Source of the DNA: JAGQPD01 sp020426865
GTDB lineage: Bacteria; Planctomycetota; Planctomycetia; Pirellulales; Pirellulaceae
Length of the DNA stretch: 64,000 nt
Direction: 5' to 3'
NCBI GenBank assembly: GCA_041399065.1
Contig: JAWKTN010000004.1
Location: forward strand, 806,001-870,000
Positions within the stretch are counted from its first letter, which is position 1, and every line of letters begins with the position of its first letter. The notes under the pieces were generated by a model, which saw only the letters and a program-made list of their open reading frames with translations, ran no database searches and was not told where the DNA came from. The translations under genes were made by a program, and so were the position numbers. This document shows, in pieces, positions 44,505-53,928 of the stretch.

Positions 44505-45896
44505 CTATTCGTCCAACGAGCGGTGGCTCCGCAACATATGATGATAATGTTGTGCGAACCGATGAGCTTCGTCGCGGACATACTGGAGCAACCGTAAGGC
44601 GTAGGAATGGCGGCTCAACCGAATCGGTTCAGATTCACCCGGGCGATAGATTTCTTCTTCGCGCTTGGCGAGGCTGATCACTGTTGGCGGGTCGATCCCC
44701 AGTTCGCGAAATGCTGCCATACCAGCGTTCAATTGTCCCTTGCCCCCGTCAATTAACACGATATCCGGGAAGACTTCGGATTCGTCGCGCAACCGCTGGT
44801 AACGTCTGGCGACAACTTCGTGGATACTGCGGAAGTCATCAATTCCGTCGACCATGCGAATCTTGAAGCGGCGGTAGCCGGGCTTGAAAGGCAACCCATC
44901 GATAAACTGGACGAGGCTCGCGACCGTTTCCGTGCCGCCAAGATGCGCGATATCGACCCCTTCGATCGTCCGTGGCGTGTGGGGCAGTTTCAACACTTTT
45001 TTCAAGCCTGACAGGCCCTTCTTGGGATCGATGTAGAAGACTTCAGGCTGGACGTGCGTGTCGAGTTCACCGCGCTGGTCCAAGGTTTCCAGCATGCGAA
45101 TCTCGTCGCGCAGTCGTGCGGCTTGTTCGAATTTCAGGGCCGCAGACGCTTCCGTCATCTCCTTCTTCATTTGCCTAATGAGCCGAGATTTTTTCCCCTC
45201 GAGAAACAGCTGGAGGCGGCGAATATCGCGGCGATACTCTTCCTTTGAGATTCGCAGATTGCAGGGGGCGGTGCACTGTTCAATACTGGCCAACAAGCAC
45301 GGACGAAACCAATGCCAACGTTCATCGTCGGCCAAAATATCAAGACCGCAGGTGCGGAACTTGAATATCCGTTGCAGGACTTGCACCGCACCTCGCAGGG
45401 CCCCGACATTGGCGAAGGGACCGTAAAGTTTGACACCACGGCTGCGAGGTTCGCGTGTTACTTCCACTCGAGGATAGTCCTCGTGAGTGGTAATCATTAG
45501 ATAGGGAAATGTCTTGTCGTCCTTGAGGTCGATGTTGTATTTAGGTTGCACGTCCTTGATCAAGCGAGATTCGACGAGGAGTGCGTCGACTTCGCTTTCG
45601 CATTCAATAAAATCCGCATCGTGGATCTCACCCACCCAGTGTGCGGTGCGTTTTTCTTCGGCCGCTTGTTTGTGGAAATAACTTCCGGCTCGGGATCGCA
45701 GATTCACGGCCTTGCCAACGTAGATGACGCGACCCTTTTCGTCCTTCATCAGATAGACGCCGGGAGTTTGCGGGAACGACCGTACTTTGGCGGCTGCCGC
45801 GGCAAACCCGCTTGCCGCTCCTGCCTCGGGCCGGTCGCTCGATAGCGGGTCATCTCCCGCGGGTACCGGTTGGCTTTCCCCCGTGTCTGCGTCCAT
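44505..45896 (-). CDS. uvrC: UvrC excinuclease subunit lacking the C-terminal HhH domain
   Basis: 463 residues against ~610 in E. coli. GIY-YIG nuclease domain ~35-120 (TPGVYLMKDEKGRVIYVGKA). UVR motif (MTEASAALKFEQAARLRDEI). RNase H-like endonuclease domain (GVDIAHLGGTETVASLVQFI, VLIDGGKGQLNAGMAAFREL, LLQYVRDEAHRFAQHYHHML). Cuts damaged DNA on both sides of the lesion with UvrAB. The sequence ends just after the endonuclease core (HRSLDE), so the paired helix-hairpin-helix modules that bind DNA are missing. Start 45896 overlaps no gene and is 6 bases after the phosphomutase stop, so the two are probably one transcript. Confidence 0.88.
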   Translation of the reverse strand: MDADTGESQPVPAGDDPLSSDRPEAGAASGFAAAAAKVRSFPQTPGVYLMKDEKGRVIYVGKAVNLRSRAGSYFHKQAAEEKRTAHWVGEIHDADFIECESEVDALLVESRLIKDVQPKYNIDLKDDKTFPYLMITTHEDYPRVEVTREPRSRGVKLYGPFANVGALRGAVQVLQRIFKFRTCGLDILADDERWHWFRPCLLASIEQCTAPCNLRISKEEYRRDIRRLQLFLEGKKSRLIRQMKKEMTEASAALKFEQAARLRDEIRMLETLDQRGELDTHVQPEVFYIDPKKGLSGLKKVLKLPHTPRTIEGVDIAHLGGTETVASLVQFIDGLPFKPGYRRFKIRMVDGIDDFRSIHEVVARRYQRLRDESEVFPDIVLIDGGKGQLNAGMAAFRELGIDPPTVISLAKREEEIYRPGESEPIRLSRHSYALRLLQYVRDEAHRFAQHYHHMLRSHRSLDE

Positions 45897-45902
45897 ATTG
45901 TG

Positions 45903-47714
45903 TCACACGGTTTCGGCGAAGGCCTTGAGTGCATTTTGAAGCCCGCCCAAGCGTTCTTCGGCCTGTTGGCGGGCGAGGGGCAGGCTTGAGAGCATTTCGG
46001 GCGGAGTGTACGTGAACATATAGAATTTCACTTTCGGTTCAGTGCCAGAGGGACGTATAGCGACATAGTTTCCTTCGGCGGCCAGTTCCAGGATCACCAT
46101 ATCGCCATGGGGGCCATCGAGCGGTTGCGATTTTCCGCCCAGTGAAAAACAGACGCCGTTGGCGTAGTCCAGTACCTGAGTGACTTTGATTCCGGCAAGC
46201 TCCGCGGGGGGCTCCGCACGGAATTTCATCATCAGGTTCTTCATCCGCTGCATGCCCTCTGAACCGGTCATGGTCTGATTGAGCAGTCGCTCCGCGTGAT
46301 AGCCGTGCTGCCAATAGATGGCTGCTAATTGATCGTGCAAGGACTTGCCATCGGCCTTGGCCTCGGCGGCACATTCCGCCAACAACATGGCAGCAACAGA
46401 CGCGTCCTTGTCACGTGCATATTGGCCGACGAGATACCCGTGCGATTCTTCGGCACCGAAGACGAACCGCTCGGGACCTTGCTCATCCATCGTGCCACCA
46501 ATCCACTTGAAACCTACCAGCAGGTTGCCGAATGTCTTCACACCGTAGGAGTCGCCGATCCGGCGAACTAGCTCCGTCGTGACCAACGTCTTGACGAGAA
46601 AATTCTCCGGCGAAAGCGTTCCGCGCCGTTTCCGGCTAGCAAGGACAAATTCGGTCAACAGCGCGGCGATTTGATTGCCATTGAACGTGGCCCACTCTCC
46701 ACGGCGATCGCCCGTCAACGGTGCCGCACAGCCCACACGATCGCAATCGGGGTCGGTCGCCAGGACCAGGTCGAGGCCCTTTTCCTGGGCCAATTGAATT
46801 GGAGCAGCAAAAACTTCCGGGTTTTCCGGGTTCGAAACATGCCCCGGCACATTGGGAAAATCGCCGTTCGGTTCAGCATTTGGCCCGTACAGCTCGACGC
46901 GAGAAAAACCGTCCGCTGCCAGCACGGGCAACACGGCGCTGGCCCCCACGCCATGGAGAGGTGAGTAGAGAATCCCCAGGTCACGAGGGCCATCAAATCG
47001 CTGGGCAGCAACAGCGGCGATGAACGCCTTGTCGGTTTCATCCAGGCAAAGTGAGACGCGCCCGTCAGCCACGGCTTCATCAAAATTGGTACGTGGCACA
47101 TCGGTCACGTTCATCACCTGCTCAATGACACCCTTATCGTGCGGTGGCAGAATCTGTCCGCCCGTCGACCAATAGCATTTCACTGCGTTATCGCTGGGCG
47201 GATTATGGCTGGCCGTGACCATAATCCCACAACTGCAATTCTTGTAGCGGACCAGGAACGAGAGCTCGGGCGTGCTGCGATAATCATCGAGAAAATAGAC
47301 TTTGAAACCGGCAGCGACCATGGTTTCCGCACACAGACGTGCAAATTCCGGTGACTGATGTCGCGTGTCGTAGGCGATGGCGCAACTCAGCTCGTCGCGG
47401 CCTCCCTCCTGGTTCTTAATCACATATTCGGCTAGACCTCGAGCACTTTCACCGATGGTCCTTTCATTGATCGCGTTGGAGCCAATGGGGTACATCCGCC
47501 CGCGGCGCCCCCCGGTACCGAAGGGGATTACGGTCCAGAAGACATCATCGAGCTGTTTCCACTGTTCTTCGGAAACGTGATGTACGACTTGGTCTGCATA
47601 GGCCGCGTAGCGCGGTTCGGTGAGCCACGCACGGATGTTTTTGACGGCACCTGCCGTCAAGAGCCCTTTTTTTCCCGCATTGTCCACTGCCATCGCTGCT
47701 TGTTTTGTATCCAT
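45903..47714 (-). CDS. Phospho-sugar mutase (PGM2/phosphoglucomutase-like)
   Basis: 603 residues, four-domain alpha-D-phosphohexomutase. The active phosphoserine loop is MVTASHNPPSDNAVKCYWST. Metal loop: LATDPDCDRVGCA. Sugar loop: FGAEESHGYLVGQYARDKDA. Phosphate loop: AIRPSGTEPKVKFYMFTY. The long N-terminus and length match the PGM2/phosphopentomutase-like branch rather than bacterial Pgm. Interconverts sugar 1- and 6-phosphates in the cytosol; exact sugar is unresolved. It is divergent from the glmM-like gene, 172 bases away. Confidence 0.88.
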   Translation of the reverse strand: MDTKQAAMAVDNAGKKGLLTAGAVKNIRAWLTEPRYAAYADQVVHHVSEEQWKQLDDVFWTVIPFGTGGRRGRMYPIGSNAINERTIGESARGLAEYVIKNQEGGRDELSCAIAYDTRHQSPEFARLCAETMVAAGFKVYFLDDYRSTPELSFLVRYKNCSCGIMVTASHNPPSDNAVKCYWSTGGQILPPHDKGVIEQVMNVTDVPRTNFDEAVADGRVSLCLDETDKAFIAAVAAQRFDGPRDLGILYSPLHGVGASAVLPVLAADGFSRVELYGPNAEPNGDFPNVPGHVSNPENPEVFAAPIQLAQEKGLDLVLATDPDCDRVGCAAPLTGDRRGEWATFNGNQIAALLTEFVLASRKRRGTLSPENFLVKTLVTTELVRRIGDSYGVKTFGNLLVGFKWIGGTMDEQGPERFVFGAEESHGYLVGQYARDKDASVAAMLLAECAAEAKADGKSLHDQLAAIYWQHGYHAERLLNQTMTGSEGMQRMKNLMMKFRAEPPAELAGIKVTQVLDYANGVCFSLGGKSQPLDGPHGDMVILELAAEGNYVAIRPSGTEPKVKFYMFTYTPPEMLSSLPLARQQAEERLGGLQNALKAFAETV

Positions 47715-47886
47715 GGATCACGCTCCCTGGCTCGTGCAGTTCCCTCAATCATGATCGACTTTGCACATGACCGTGCACCAGTCCATGATTCTAGCGACCC
47801 ATTAAAGATGGGCAACGACCCGTGGGCAGCAGAAATGTGCTATTATTTCGCTGCTCGCGATCCACAATCTGGAAAGGAACATCGCA

Positions 47887-49230
47887 ATGAGTGGACTCAT
47901 CATCAGCGTTTCGGGACTTCGCGGAATCATTGGGGAAAACCTCACACCGGTGATAGCGATGCGGTATGCCGCGGCCTTCGCCGCTCATGCTCCGTTGGGA
48001 CCGTTCGTGTTAACGCGCGATGGCCGCAGTACCGGGCGAATGCTGGCTGACGCGATTCGAGCAAGCTTGGCTGCCGTGGGCCGCGACGTCTACGATGTCG
48101 ACATCGCGGCGACACCGACGACGGGCGTTCTCGTCCGTCAGCTGAACGCGGCTGGTGGCATTCAGGTGTCGGCAAGCCACAATCCCCCCGAATATAACGG
48201 CATCAAGTTGTTTGGAGCCGACGGTCGTGTCATCTCCGCGGACGACGGGGAGAAGGTTCTTGAAAGCTATCAACAGGGAACGATCCGCTGGGGTACTCAT
48301 CACCAAATTGGACGTGTGCTGACCGTCGAAGACCCAATTGCCGCACACTTGGAACTCGTGCTCGACACCGTCGGCGTCGAGCGCATTCGTTCACGGTATT
48401 TTCGCGTGTTGCTCGATAGCAACCACGGCGCCGGCAGCATCTTGGGAATTCGCCTCCTGGAAGAACTCGGTTGCGAATGCATCATGTTGGGAGCAACGCC
48501 GGACGGTCGTTTTGAGCACACCCCAGAACCAACGGCGGTCAACTTGCAGGCGGTCTGCAAACGCGTCGAAGGGGAGAACGTCGACGTTGGATTTGCACAA
48601 GATCCCGATGCGGACCGCCTGGCACTTATTGACGAATTGGGCAACTATGTTGGCGAAGAGTTTACGCTGGCCGTATGCCTGGATCATGTCTTGCGACAAC
48701 ACAAGGGATCCGTTGTCACCAATTGTTCGACCAGTCGCATGTCGGAAGACCTTGCCCTGAAGTACGGCGTGCCGTTCCTTCACGCGAAAGTGGGCGAAGC
48801 GAACGTCACCGCCGAGATGATCGCTCACAAAGCTGTCTTCGGCGGTGAAGGCAATGGCGGGCCGATTGACCCGCGAGTTGGCTATGTACGCGACAGCTTT
48901 GTGGGAATGGCATTGGTACTCGACGCCCTCGCATCTCGTGAATGCACACTCAGCCAGCTGATTGCCGAACTTCCCCAGTACGCGATTCACAAGACGAAGG
49001 CGCAGTTGTCTCCCGACAAAGTGGCGGCGGCCTTGAATGCCGTGGCTGAGGCCAACTCAGACGCCAAAAAGAATACCATGGACGGCCTGCGATTGGATTG
49101 GCCCGGACGCTGGCTGCTGATCCGAGCCAGCAACACCGAACCGATCGTGCGGATCATCGCCGAGGCCGAAACACCAGAAATCGCCGAACAATTATGCCTC
49201 GATGCACAACAGGTGTTGAGCAAGTATTGA
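47887..49230 (+). CDS. glmM: Phosphoglucosamine mutase-like phosphohexomutase
   Basis: 447 residues. N-terminus ISVSGLRGIIGENLTP; active serine loop VSASHNPPEYNGIKLFG; metal loop AQDPDADRLALID; sugar loop GGEGNGGPID; phosphate loop RASNTEPIVRIIAEA. Length fits GlmM (~445). It converts glucosamine-6-phosphate to glucosamine-1-phosphate for UDP-GlcNAc. The GEGNGG sugar loop is closer to the archaeal-type mutase branch, so a phosphomannomutase or mixed activity is possible. GGAA lies ahead of the start. Symbol assigned by best fit, not certainty. Confidence 0.82.
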   Translation: MSGLIISVSGLRGIIGENLTPVIAMRYAAAFAAHAPLGPFVLTRDGRSTGRMLADAIRASLAAVGRDVYDVDIAATPTTGVLVRQLNAAGGIQVSASHNPPEYNGIKLFGADGRVISADDGEKVLESYQQGTIRWGTHHQIGRVLTVEDPIAAHLELVLDTVGVERIRSRYFRVLLDSNHGAGSILGIRLLEELGCECIMLGATPDGRFEHTPEPTAVNLQAVCKRVEGENVDVGFAQDPDADRLALIDELGNYVGEEFTLAVCLDHVLRQHKGSVVTNCSTSRMSEDLALKYGVPFLHAKVGEANVTAEMIAHKAVFGGEGNGGPIDPRVGYVRDSFVGMALVLDALASRECTLSQLIAELPQYAIHKTKAQLSPDKVAAALNAVAEANSDAKKNTMDGLRLDWPGRWLLIRASNTEPIVRIIAEAETPEIAEQLCLDAQQVLSKY

Positions 49231-49250
49231 CCCATGGGACAAGACCGCGT

Positions 49251-49283
49251 GGATCAATACCTCGAACCTCGAGGTATTGATCC
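49251..49283. repeat. Palindrome GGATCAATACCTCGA-N3-complement (copy 2 of the ATACCTCGA element)
   Basis: Perfect 15-bp arms with a 3-base spacer, 20 bases after the glmM stop. The inner 21 bases share both 9-bp arms with the palindrome at 19501-19521. Could act as a transcription stop for glmM, although no T-run follows. Confidence 0.55.
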
Positions 49284-49354
49284 ATCGGGCACCATATGTA
49301 GTCGCCGGGCGAGCGCGTCGTTGGTACAATGGCAGGGTCTGAAAGGTATCCCTA

Positions 49355-52300
49355 ATGCCAACCACACGATTTCTCGCGGTCGCAACCTTGCTGTTATTGG
49401 CGCCCGCTCCGCCGAAGGCGCCTGCCGACGAAGCGGTTTCGTTCCGTCGCGACGTGCTGCCAATTCTCTCCGATCGCTGTTTCCATTGCCATGGCCCGGA
49501 CGAACAACGGCGCGAGGCCGATCTGCGGTTGGACGATCGTCACAGTGCGACGGCCGATCGTGGTGACTACTTTGTGATCGTGCCGGGACGTCCAGACCAA
49601 AGCGAATTGGTTCGGCGAATCGAGGCAAATGATCCTTCGCTGCGGATGCCTCCGATCGATTCGCACGTTCGTGAGTTGAACCGCGACGAGGTCGACTTGC
49701 TCCGCCGCTGGATTGCCGACGGAGCGAAGTGGGAACAGCATTGGGCGTTCGTCGCACCGCAACGCCCGCGCGTACCCGATGATGCACCTCATCCGCTCGA
49801 TGCTTTTGTTCGACGGCGATTGTCACAAGAAGGCCTGCAACCATCGCCACGTACCGAAGCCCACACCCTGGCAAGACGTGTCTCGTTTGACGTTACGGGG
49901 CTTCCGCCATCGCCCGACGAGGTCCAACGACTAGTAAAAGACAGATCACAGTCAAATTATGAGCAATTGGTTGACGAGTTGCTCGCTTCACCCCACTTCG
50001 GCGAACGGATGGCCATGTGGTGGCTCGATGCCGCCCGCTACTCCGATACCGACGGCTTCCAGCAAGACGCAACGCGCCAGAATTGGCCCTGGCGCGATTG
50101 GGTTATTGAGGCGTTCAACGCCGACATGCCGTTTGACCAGTTCACCATCGAGCAGTTCGCTGGCGACTTGCTGCCGGATGCAACTGTAGATCAACAATTG
50201 GCGACCTGTTTTCACCGCAACCACATGACCAATGGCGAAGGCGGACGCGATCCAGAAGAATCACGGATCGATTACGTCATCGATCGAGTCAACACGGTGG
50301 GAACGGTCTGGCTAGGATTGACGCTCGGCTGCTGCCAATGCCATTCTCATAAGTTTGACCCGCTCTCCCAGCGCGAATATTATCAGCTGTTCGCCTTCTT
50401 CAACAGTATCGACGAAGACGGCAAGGCGGGCAATGCCGCCAAGCCGTACTTGAAAGTTGAGTCGCCCTACGCGGCGCGGGCCGTCGCTGAATCACTAGCA
50501 TTGGTCGAATCGCGAACACAACGACTTGACGTGGCTCGCCAAACGGCCAAACAGGAGTTTGTTCCATGGCTGAATAAACATATCGATGTGACTCGCAACG
50601 GTATCGAGACATGGCATCCACCTTCGATCAACAGTCTGGAATCCGCCGAAGGGACTGATCTAAAACTTACCGCGGATGGCACGATTCAAGCAGGCGGTCC
50701 GAATCCCAATCAAGACGACTATCGCGTGATCGCTACGACGGGTCTGCGCCGCGTCACAGGTTGGCGTCTGGAAGTTTTTTCGCACGCATCGCATACGGGC
50801 GGCAAATTCTCACGAGGTGCGACGGGTGAGTTCATTCTGACGGACGTCAAGCTGCAAGTACGGAAACTCGGCAATTCGCAGTTGCGAGATATTGAACTCG
50901 CCGGCGCTGTGGCTGACGTCGAAAAGAAAGTCTCAGGGCGCAATTACGGCAACATTAAAGACACATTGGACGATGATCCTCGAAATGGCTGGACAACCGC
51001 CGGAGACGAAACATTCGATTCACATGTCGCTGTGTTTGCGCTGGCCGATCCGCTGAGCGTGCGCCCCGACGATCAGCTCGTTTTCGTTCTGCTTCAGCGT
51101 TCCACTGACGGGGACGCGAACATCGGGCGGTTTCGCATTTACGTGACCGATCAACCCGGCAATGCCGTCCGATCGCTGGAACCAATGCCACTCGAACAGC
51201 TGGCCGAAGCGCGCGTAGAACATGCCATGGATTTGCCCGATTCTCTACGTACTCGGCTGTTCGAACAGTTTTTGGCTGACCATCAAGGATATCAGCGAGC
51301 AAAGGACGAGTACGACCGAGCTGCAAGACAACTTGCACAATGCAGGGCAGCCGCGGAGCCGCAAGACGTTATGGTGCTTAGCGAACGAGCAGAACCGCGT
51401 CCGACATTCGTATTGAAGAGAGGTGTCTGGGACAGCCCAGGGGAACCGGTCGAACGAGCGATTCCCGCGGCACTCAGCTGTGGCCCAATCGCCGACTCGC
51501 AAAAAACCGTGTCGCGTCTGGAGTTGGCCAAGTGGCTGATCGATCGCAACAACCCCTTAACTGCGCGCGTTATCGTGAACCAGCTATGGCAACTTTGTTT
51601 TGGGACGGGCCTGGTTCGAACCCCCGAAGACTTTGGGCGTCAAGGTGAACAACCAACTCATCCGGAATTGCTCGACTGGTTGGCCGTGGAATTGATGGAC
51701 CACAATTGGGAATTGAAGCACGTGTTGCGGATCATTCTGACCAGCGAGACATATCAACAATCGAGTCGCATCGAACCCACCGTACGCCAGCGCGATCCGG
51801 AAAACCGGCTCTATGCGAGAGGTTCACGGTTTCGGTTGCCCAGCTGGATGATTCGCGATGCGGCGCTATGTACAAGCGGTTTGCTCAAACGTGCGATTGG
51901 TGGCCCCCCCGTCATGCCATACCAACCAGATGGGGTATGGGAAGAGATGTTCATGGGGCGGTTTCACTATGAACCGAGTCAGGGACCGGCACAACATCGG
52001 CGCACGCTTTACGCTTTTTGGCGTCGGTCATCGACACCGACATTTCTCTTCGATCAGGCGCAGCGGCGGGTATGTGAAGTGCGACCCCGACAAACCAATA
52101 CGCCGCTTCATGCATTGACCATGCTGAACGATGAGAGCATTCTCGAAGCGTCGCGTGAGTTGGCGAAGTCAATCGTGGCAAACTGCGACGGTCCATCGGA
52201 TCGCATGCGTCTCGTTGTTAAGGCGATTCTATCCCGCGAACCTAATGACAGTGAGCTTTCGATCCTGGAGCAACAATATGTCCGCGCTCTCGAGACGTAT

Positions 52301-52444
52301 CAGGATGATGAGGAAAAAGCAAAGCGACTGCTGGACTTTGGGCAGCCCGAGTTGCGATGTACGGGCCGGCACGCGGATGTTGCGGCGACAATGATCGTGG
52401 CCAGCATGGTATACAACCTGGACGAGGCGATTTCGCGTGAATAG
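49355..52444 (+). CDS. PSCyt1/PSCyt2/PSD1 planctomycete cytochrome c-like protein
   Basis: 1029 residues. Signal peptide 1-25 (FLAVATLLLLAPAPPKAPA). PSCyt1 domain with one heme motif CFHCHGPDEQRREADLRLDD. PSCyt2 (DUF1549) domain (LARRVSFDVTGLPPSPDEVQ, WWLDAARYSDTDGFQQDATR). A carbohydrate-binding-like insert in the middle, then PSD1 (DUF1553) (VNQLWQLCFGTGLVRTPEDF, TPLHALTMLNDESILEASRE). These proteins are planctomycete hallmarks, exported and probably heme-bearing; their reaction is unproven. The gene ends 8 bases inside the start of the DUF1501 gene, the usual coupled pair. Confidence 0.93.
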   Translation: MPTTRFLAVATLLLLAPAPPKAPADEAVSFRRDVLPILSDRCFHCHGPDEQRREADLRLDDRHSATADRGDYFVIVPGRPDQSELVRRIEANDPSLRMPPIDSHVRELNRDEVDLLRRWIADGAKWEQHWAFVAPQRPRVPDDAPHPLDAFVRRRLSQEGLQPSPRTEAHTLARRVSFDVTGLPPSPDEVQRLVKDRSQSNYEQLVDELLASPHFGERMAMWWLDAARYSDTDGFQQDATRQNWPWRDWVIEAFNADMPFDQFTIEQFAGDLLPDATVDQQLATCFHRNHMTNGEGGRDPEESRIDYVIDRVNTVGTVWLGLTLGCCQCHSHKFDPLSQREYYQLFAFFNSIDEDGKAGNAAKPYLKVESPYAARAVAESLALVESRTQRLDVARQTAKQEFVPWLNKHIDVTRNGIETWHPPSINSLESAEGTDLKLTADGTIQAGGPNPNQDDYRVIATTGLRRVTGWRLEVFSHASHTGGKFSRGATGEFILTDVKLQVRKLGNSQLRDIELAGAVADVEKKVSGRNYGNIKDTLDDDPRNGWTTAGDETFDSHVAVFALADPLSVRPDDQLVFVLLQRSTDGDANIGRFRIYVTDQPGNAVRSLEPMPLEQLAEARVEHAMDLPDSLRTRLFEQFLADHQGYQRAKDEYDRAARQLAQCRAAAEPQDVMVLSERAEPRPTFVLKRGVWDSPGEPVERAIPAALSCGPIADSQKTVSRLELAKWLIDRNNPLTARVIVNQLWQLCFGTGLVRTPEDFGRQGEQPTHPELLDWLAVELMDHNWELKHVLRIILTSETYQQSSRIEPTVRQRDPENRLYARGSRFRLPSWMIRDAALCTSGLLKRAIGGPPVMPYQPDGVWEEMFMGRFHYEPSQGPAQHRRTLYAFWRRSSTPTFLFDQAQRRVCEVRPRQTNTPLHALTMLNDESILEASRELAKSIVANCDGPSDRMRLVVKAILSREPNDSELSILEQQYVRALETYQDDEEKAKRLLDFGQPELRCTGRHADVAATMIVASMVYNLDEAISRE

Positions 52445-53918
52445 AACACCAACTCACACCGAGCCTAAGGGCGCCCAGACTTTGGTGCATCGCTCGTCGC
52501 GGCGTTGTTTCTTGAACCAGGGGCTTGGCGTCAGCCTGGGCGCGATGACACTGAATGCGATGTTGCAGAACGACGAAAGTTCCGCTGCCATTTCCTCGCC
52601 GGTGGCTGCCAATTCGCTGCCGAATGTCAGGCCTCGAGCAAAAAACGTGATCTTCTTGACACAATCCGGTGGGCCATCTCAGATCGAACTGTTCGACTAC
52701 AAACCCGGCCTTGGTCGGTGGGCCGGGAAGAAACTGCCAGACAGTGTGCGGCAAGGGCAGCGACTGACGACGATGACGGCCAGTCAGGAACAACTGATCA
52801 TGCCGGCACGCACGACATTTCGCCGCTGCGGCGAAAGCGGTGCGACGATTGGCCAATGGTTGCCGTACCATGCACGAATTGCCGATGAATTGTGTTTCAT
52901 CAAGTCAATGGTCACGGATCAAATCAATCACGCACCAGCCATGACCAAGTTTCTGACAGGGCACCAGATTCCGGGACGGCCCAGTCTGGGGGCATGGACG
53001 AGTTACGGCTTGGGAAGCGAGAACAAAAACTTGCCCGAGTATCTCGTGATGATCTCCAAGATGAAACGCCCAAGTGACCAGCCGCTGTACGATCACTACT
53101 GGGGGAGCGGCTTCTTGCCATCGAGATATCAAGGAGTCAAGTTACGCAATGCGAAGGACCCGGTGCTCTACCTGCGCGACCCCGATGGCCTACCACGTTA
53201 CCTGAGACGTGGAATGCTGGACGGAATCGCCAAATTAAACACGATGCACTTCGATGACGTCGGCGATTCAGAAATCGAGACTCGCATCCGTCAGTATGAA
53301 ATGGCGTGGCGGATGCAGACAAGCATCCCGGAACTCAACGACTTGAGCGACGAACCGGAATCGACGTTCGAAATGTACGGTCGTGATTCGCGGCGACCGG
53401 GCAGCTACGCCGCCAACTGCATTCTGGCCAGACGACTCGTCGAACGTGGCGTTCGCTTCGTGCAATTGTTTCATCCAGACTGGGATCACCATAGTCGGCT
53501 CAGTTCCTGGTGTACCGCTCGCTGCCGCGATACGGACCAGGCAAGCGCCGCTTTGGTGCTCGATCTAAAACAACGAGGATTGCTCGACGATACACTCGTG
53601 CTATGGGGTGGCGAATTCGGCCGTGGAGTGGCGGGGCAAGGAAAATGGGATAGCCCGGAAGGAGGACGAGATCATCACCCGCGTTGCTTTACCATGTGGT
53701 TGGCTGGAGGTGGGGTGCGTGCCGGAACCACATACGGAGCCACCGACGATTTCAGCTACAACGTTGCCGAAAACCCGGTGCATATTCGTGATTTGCACGC
53801 CACGATTCTGTACCTATTGGGAATCGACCACGAACGTTTCACTTTTCGTTTTCAAGGTCTCGATTTCCGCTTGACGGGCGTGGAACCGGCTCGAGTTGTC
53901 GACGAAGTATTGTTGTAG
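52437..53918 (+). CDS. DUF1501 family secreted protein
   Basis: 493 residues from GTG 52437, overlapping the PSD1 gene. A Tat-type export signal is likely: SSRRCFLNQGLGVSLGAMTL. The DUF1501 (sulfatase-fold-related) body shows NVIFLTQSGGPSQIELFDYK, TDQINHAPAMTKFLTGHQIP, RGVRFVQLFHPDWDHHS, LVLWGGEFGRGVAGQ and DDFSYNVAENPVHIRDLHAT. It partners the PSCyt1/PSD1 protein in almost every planctomycete. Function unknown; the histidine/aspartate layout resembles alkaline phosphatase-like enzymes, which suggests a hydrolase. Confidence 0.92.
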   Translation: MNRTPTHTEPKGAQTLVHRSSRRCFLNQGLGVSLGAMTLNAMLQNDESSAAISSPVAANSLPNVRPRAKNVIFLTQSGGPSQIELFDYKPGLGRWAGKKLPDSVRQGQRLTTMTASQEQLIMPARTTFRRCGESGATIGQWLPYHARIADELCFIKSMVTDQINHAPAMTKFLTGHQIPGRPSLGAWTSYGLGSENKNLPEYLVMISKMKRPSDQPLYDHYWGSGFLPSRYQGVKLRNAKDPVLYLRDPDGLPRYLRRGMLDGIAKLNTMHFDDVGDSEIETRIRQYEMAWRMQTSIPELNDLSDEPESTFEMYGRDSRRPGSYAANCILARRLVERGVRFVQLFHPDWDHHSRLSSWCTARCRDTDQASAALVLDLKQRGLLDDTLVLWGGEFGRGVAGQGKWDSPEGGRDHHPRCFTMWLAGGGVRAGTTYGATDDFSYNVAENPVHIRDLHATILYLLGIDHERFTFRFQGLDFRLTGVEPARVVDEVLL

Positions 53919-53928
53919 CGCCAGTTTT

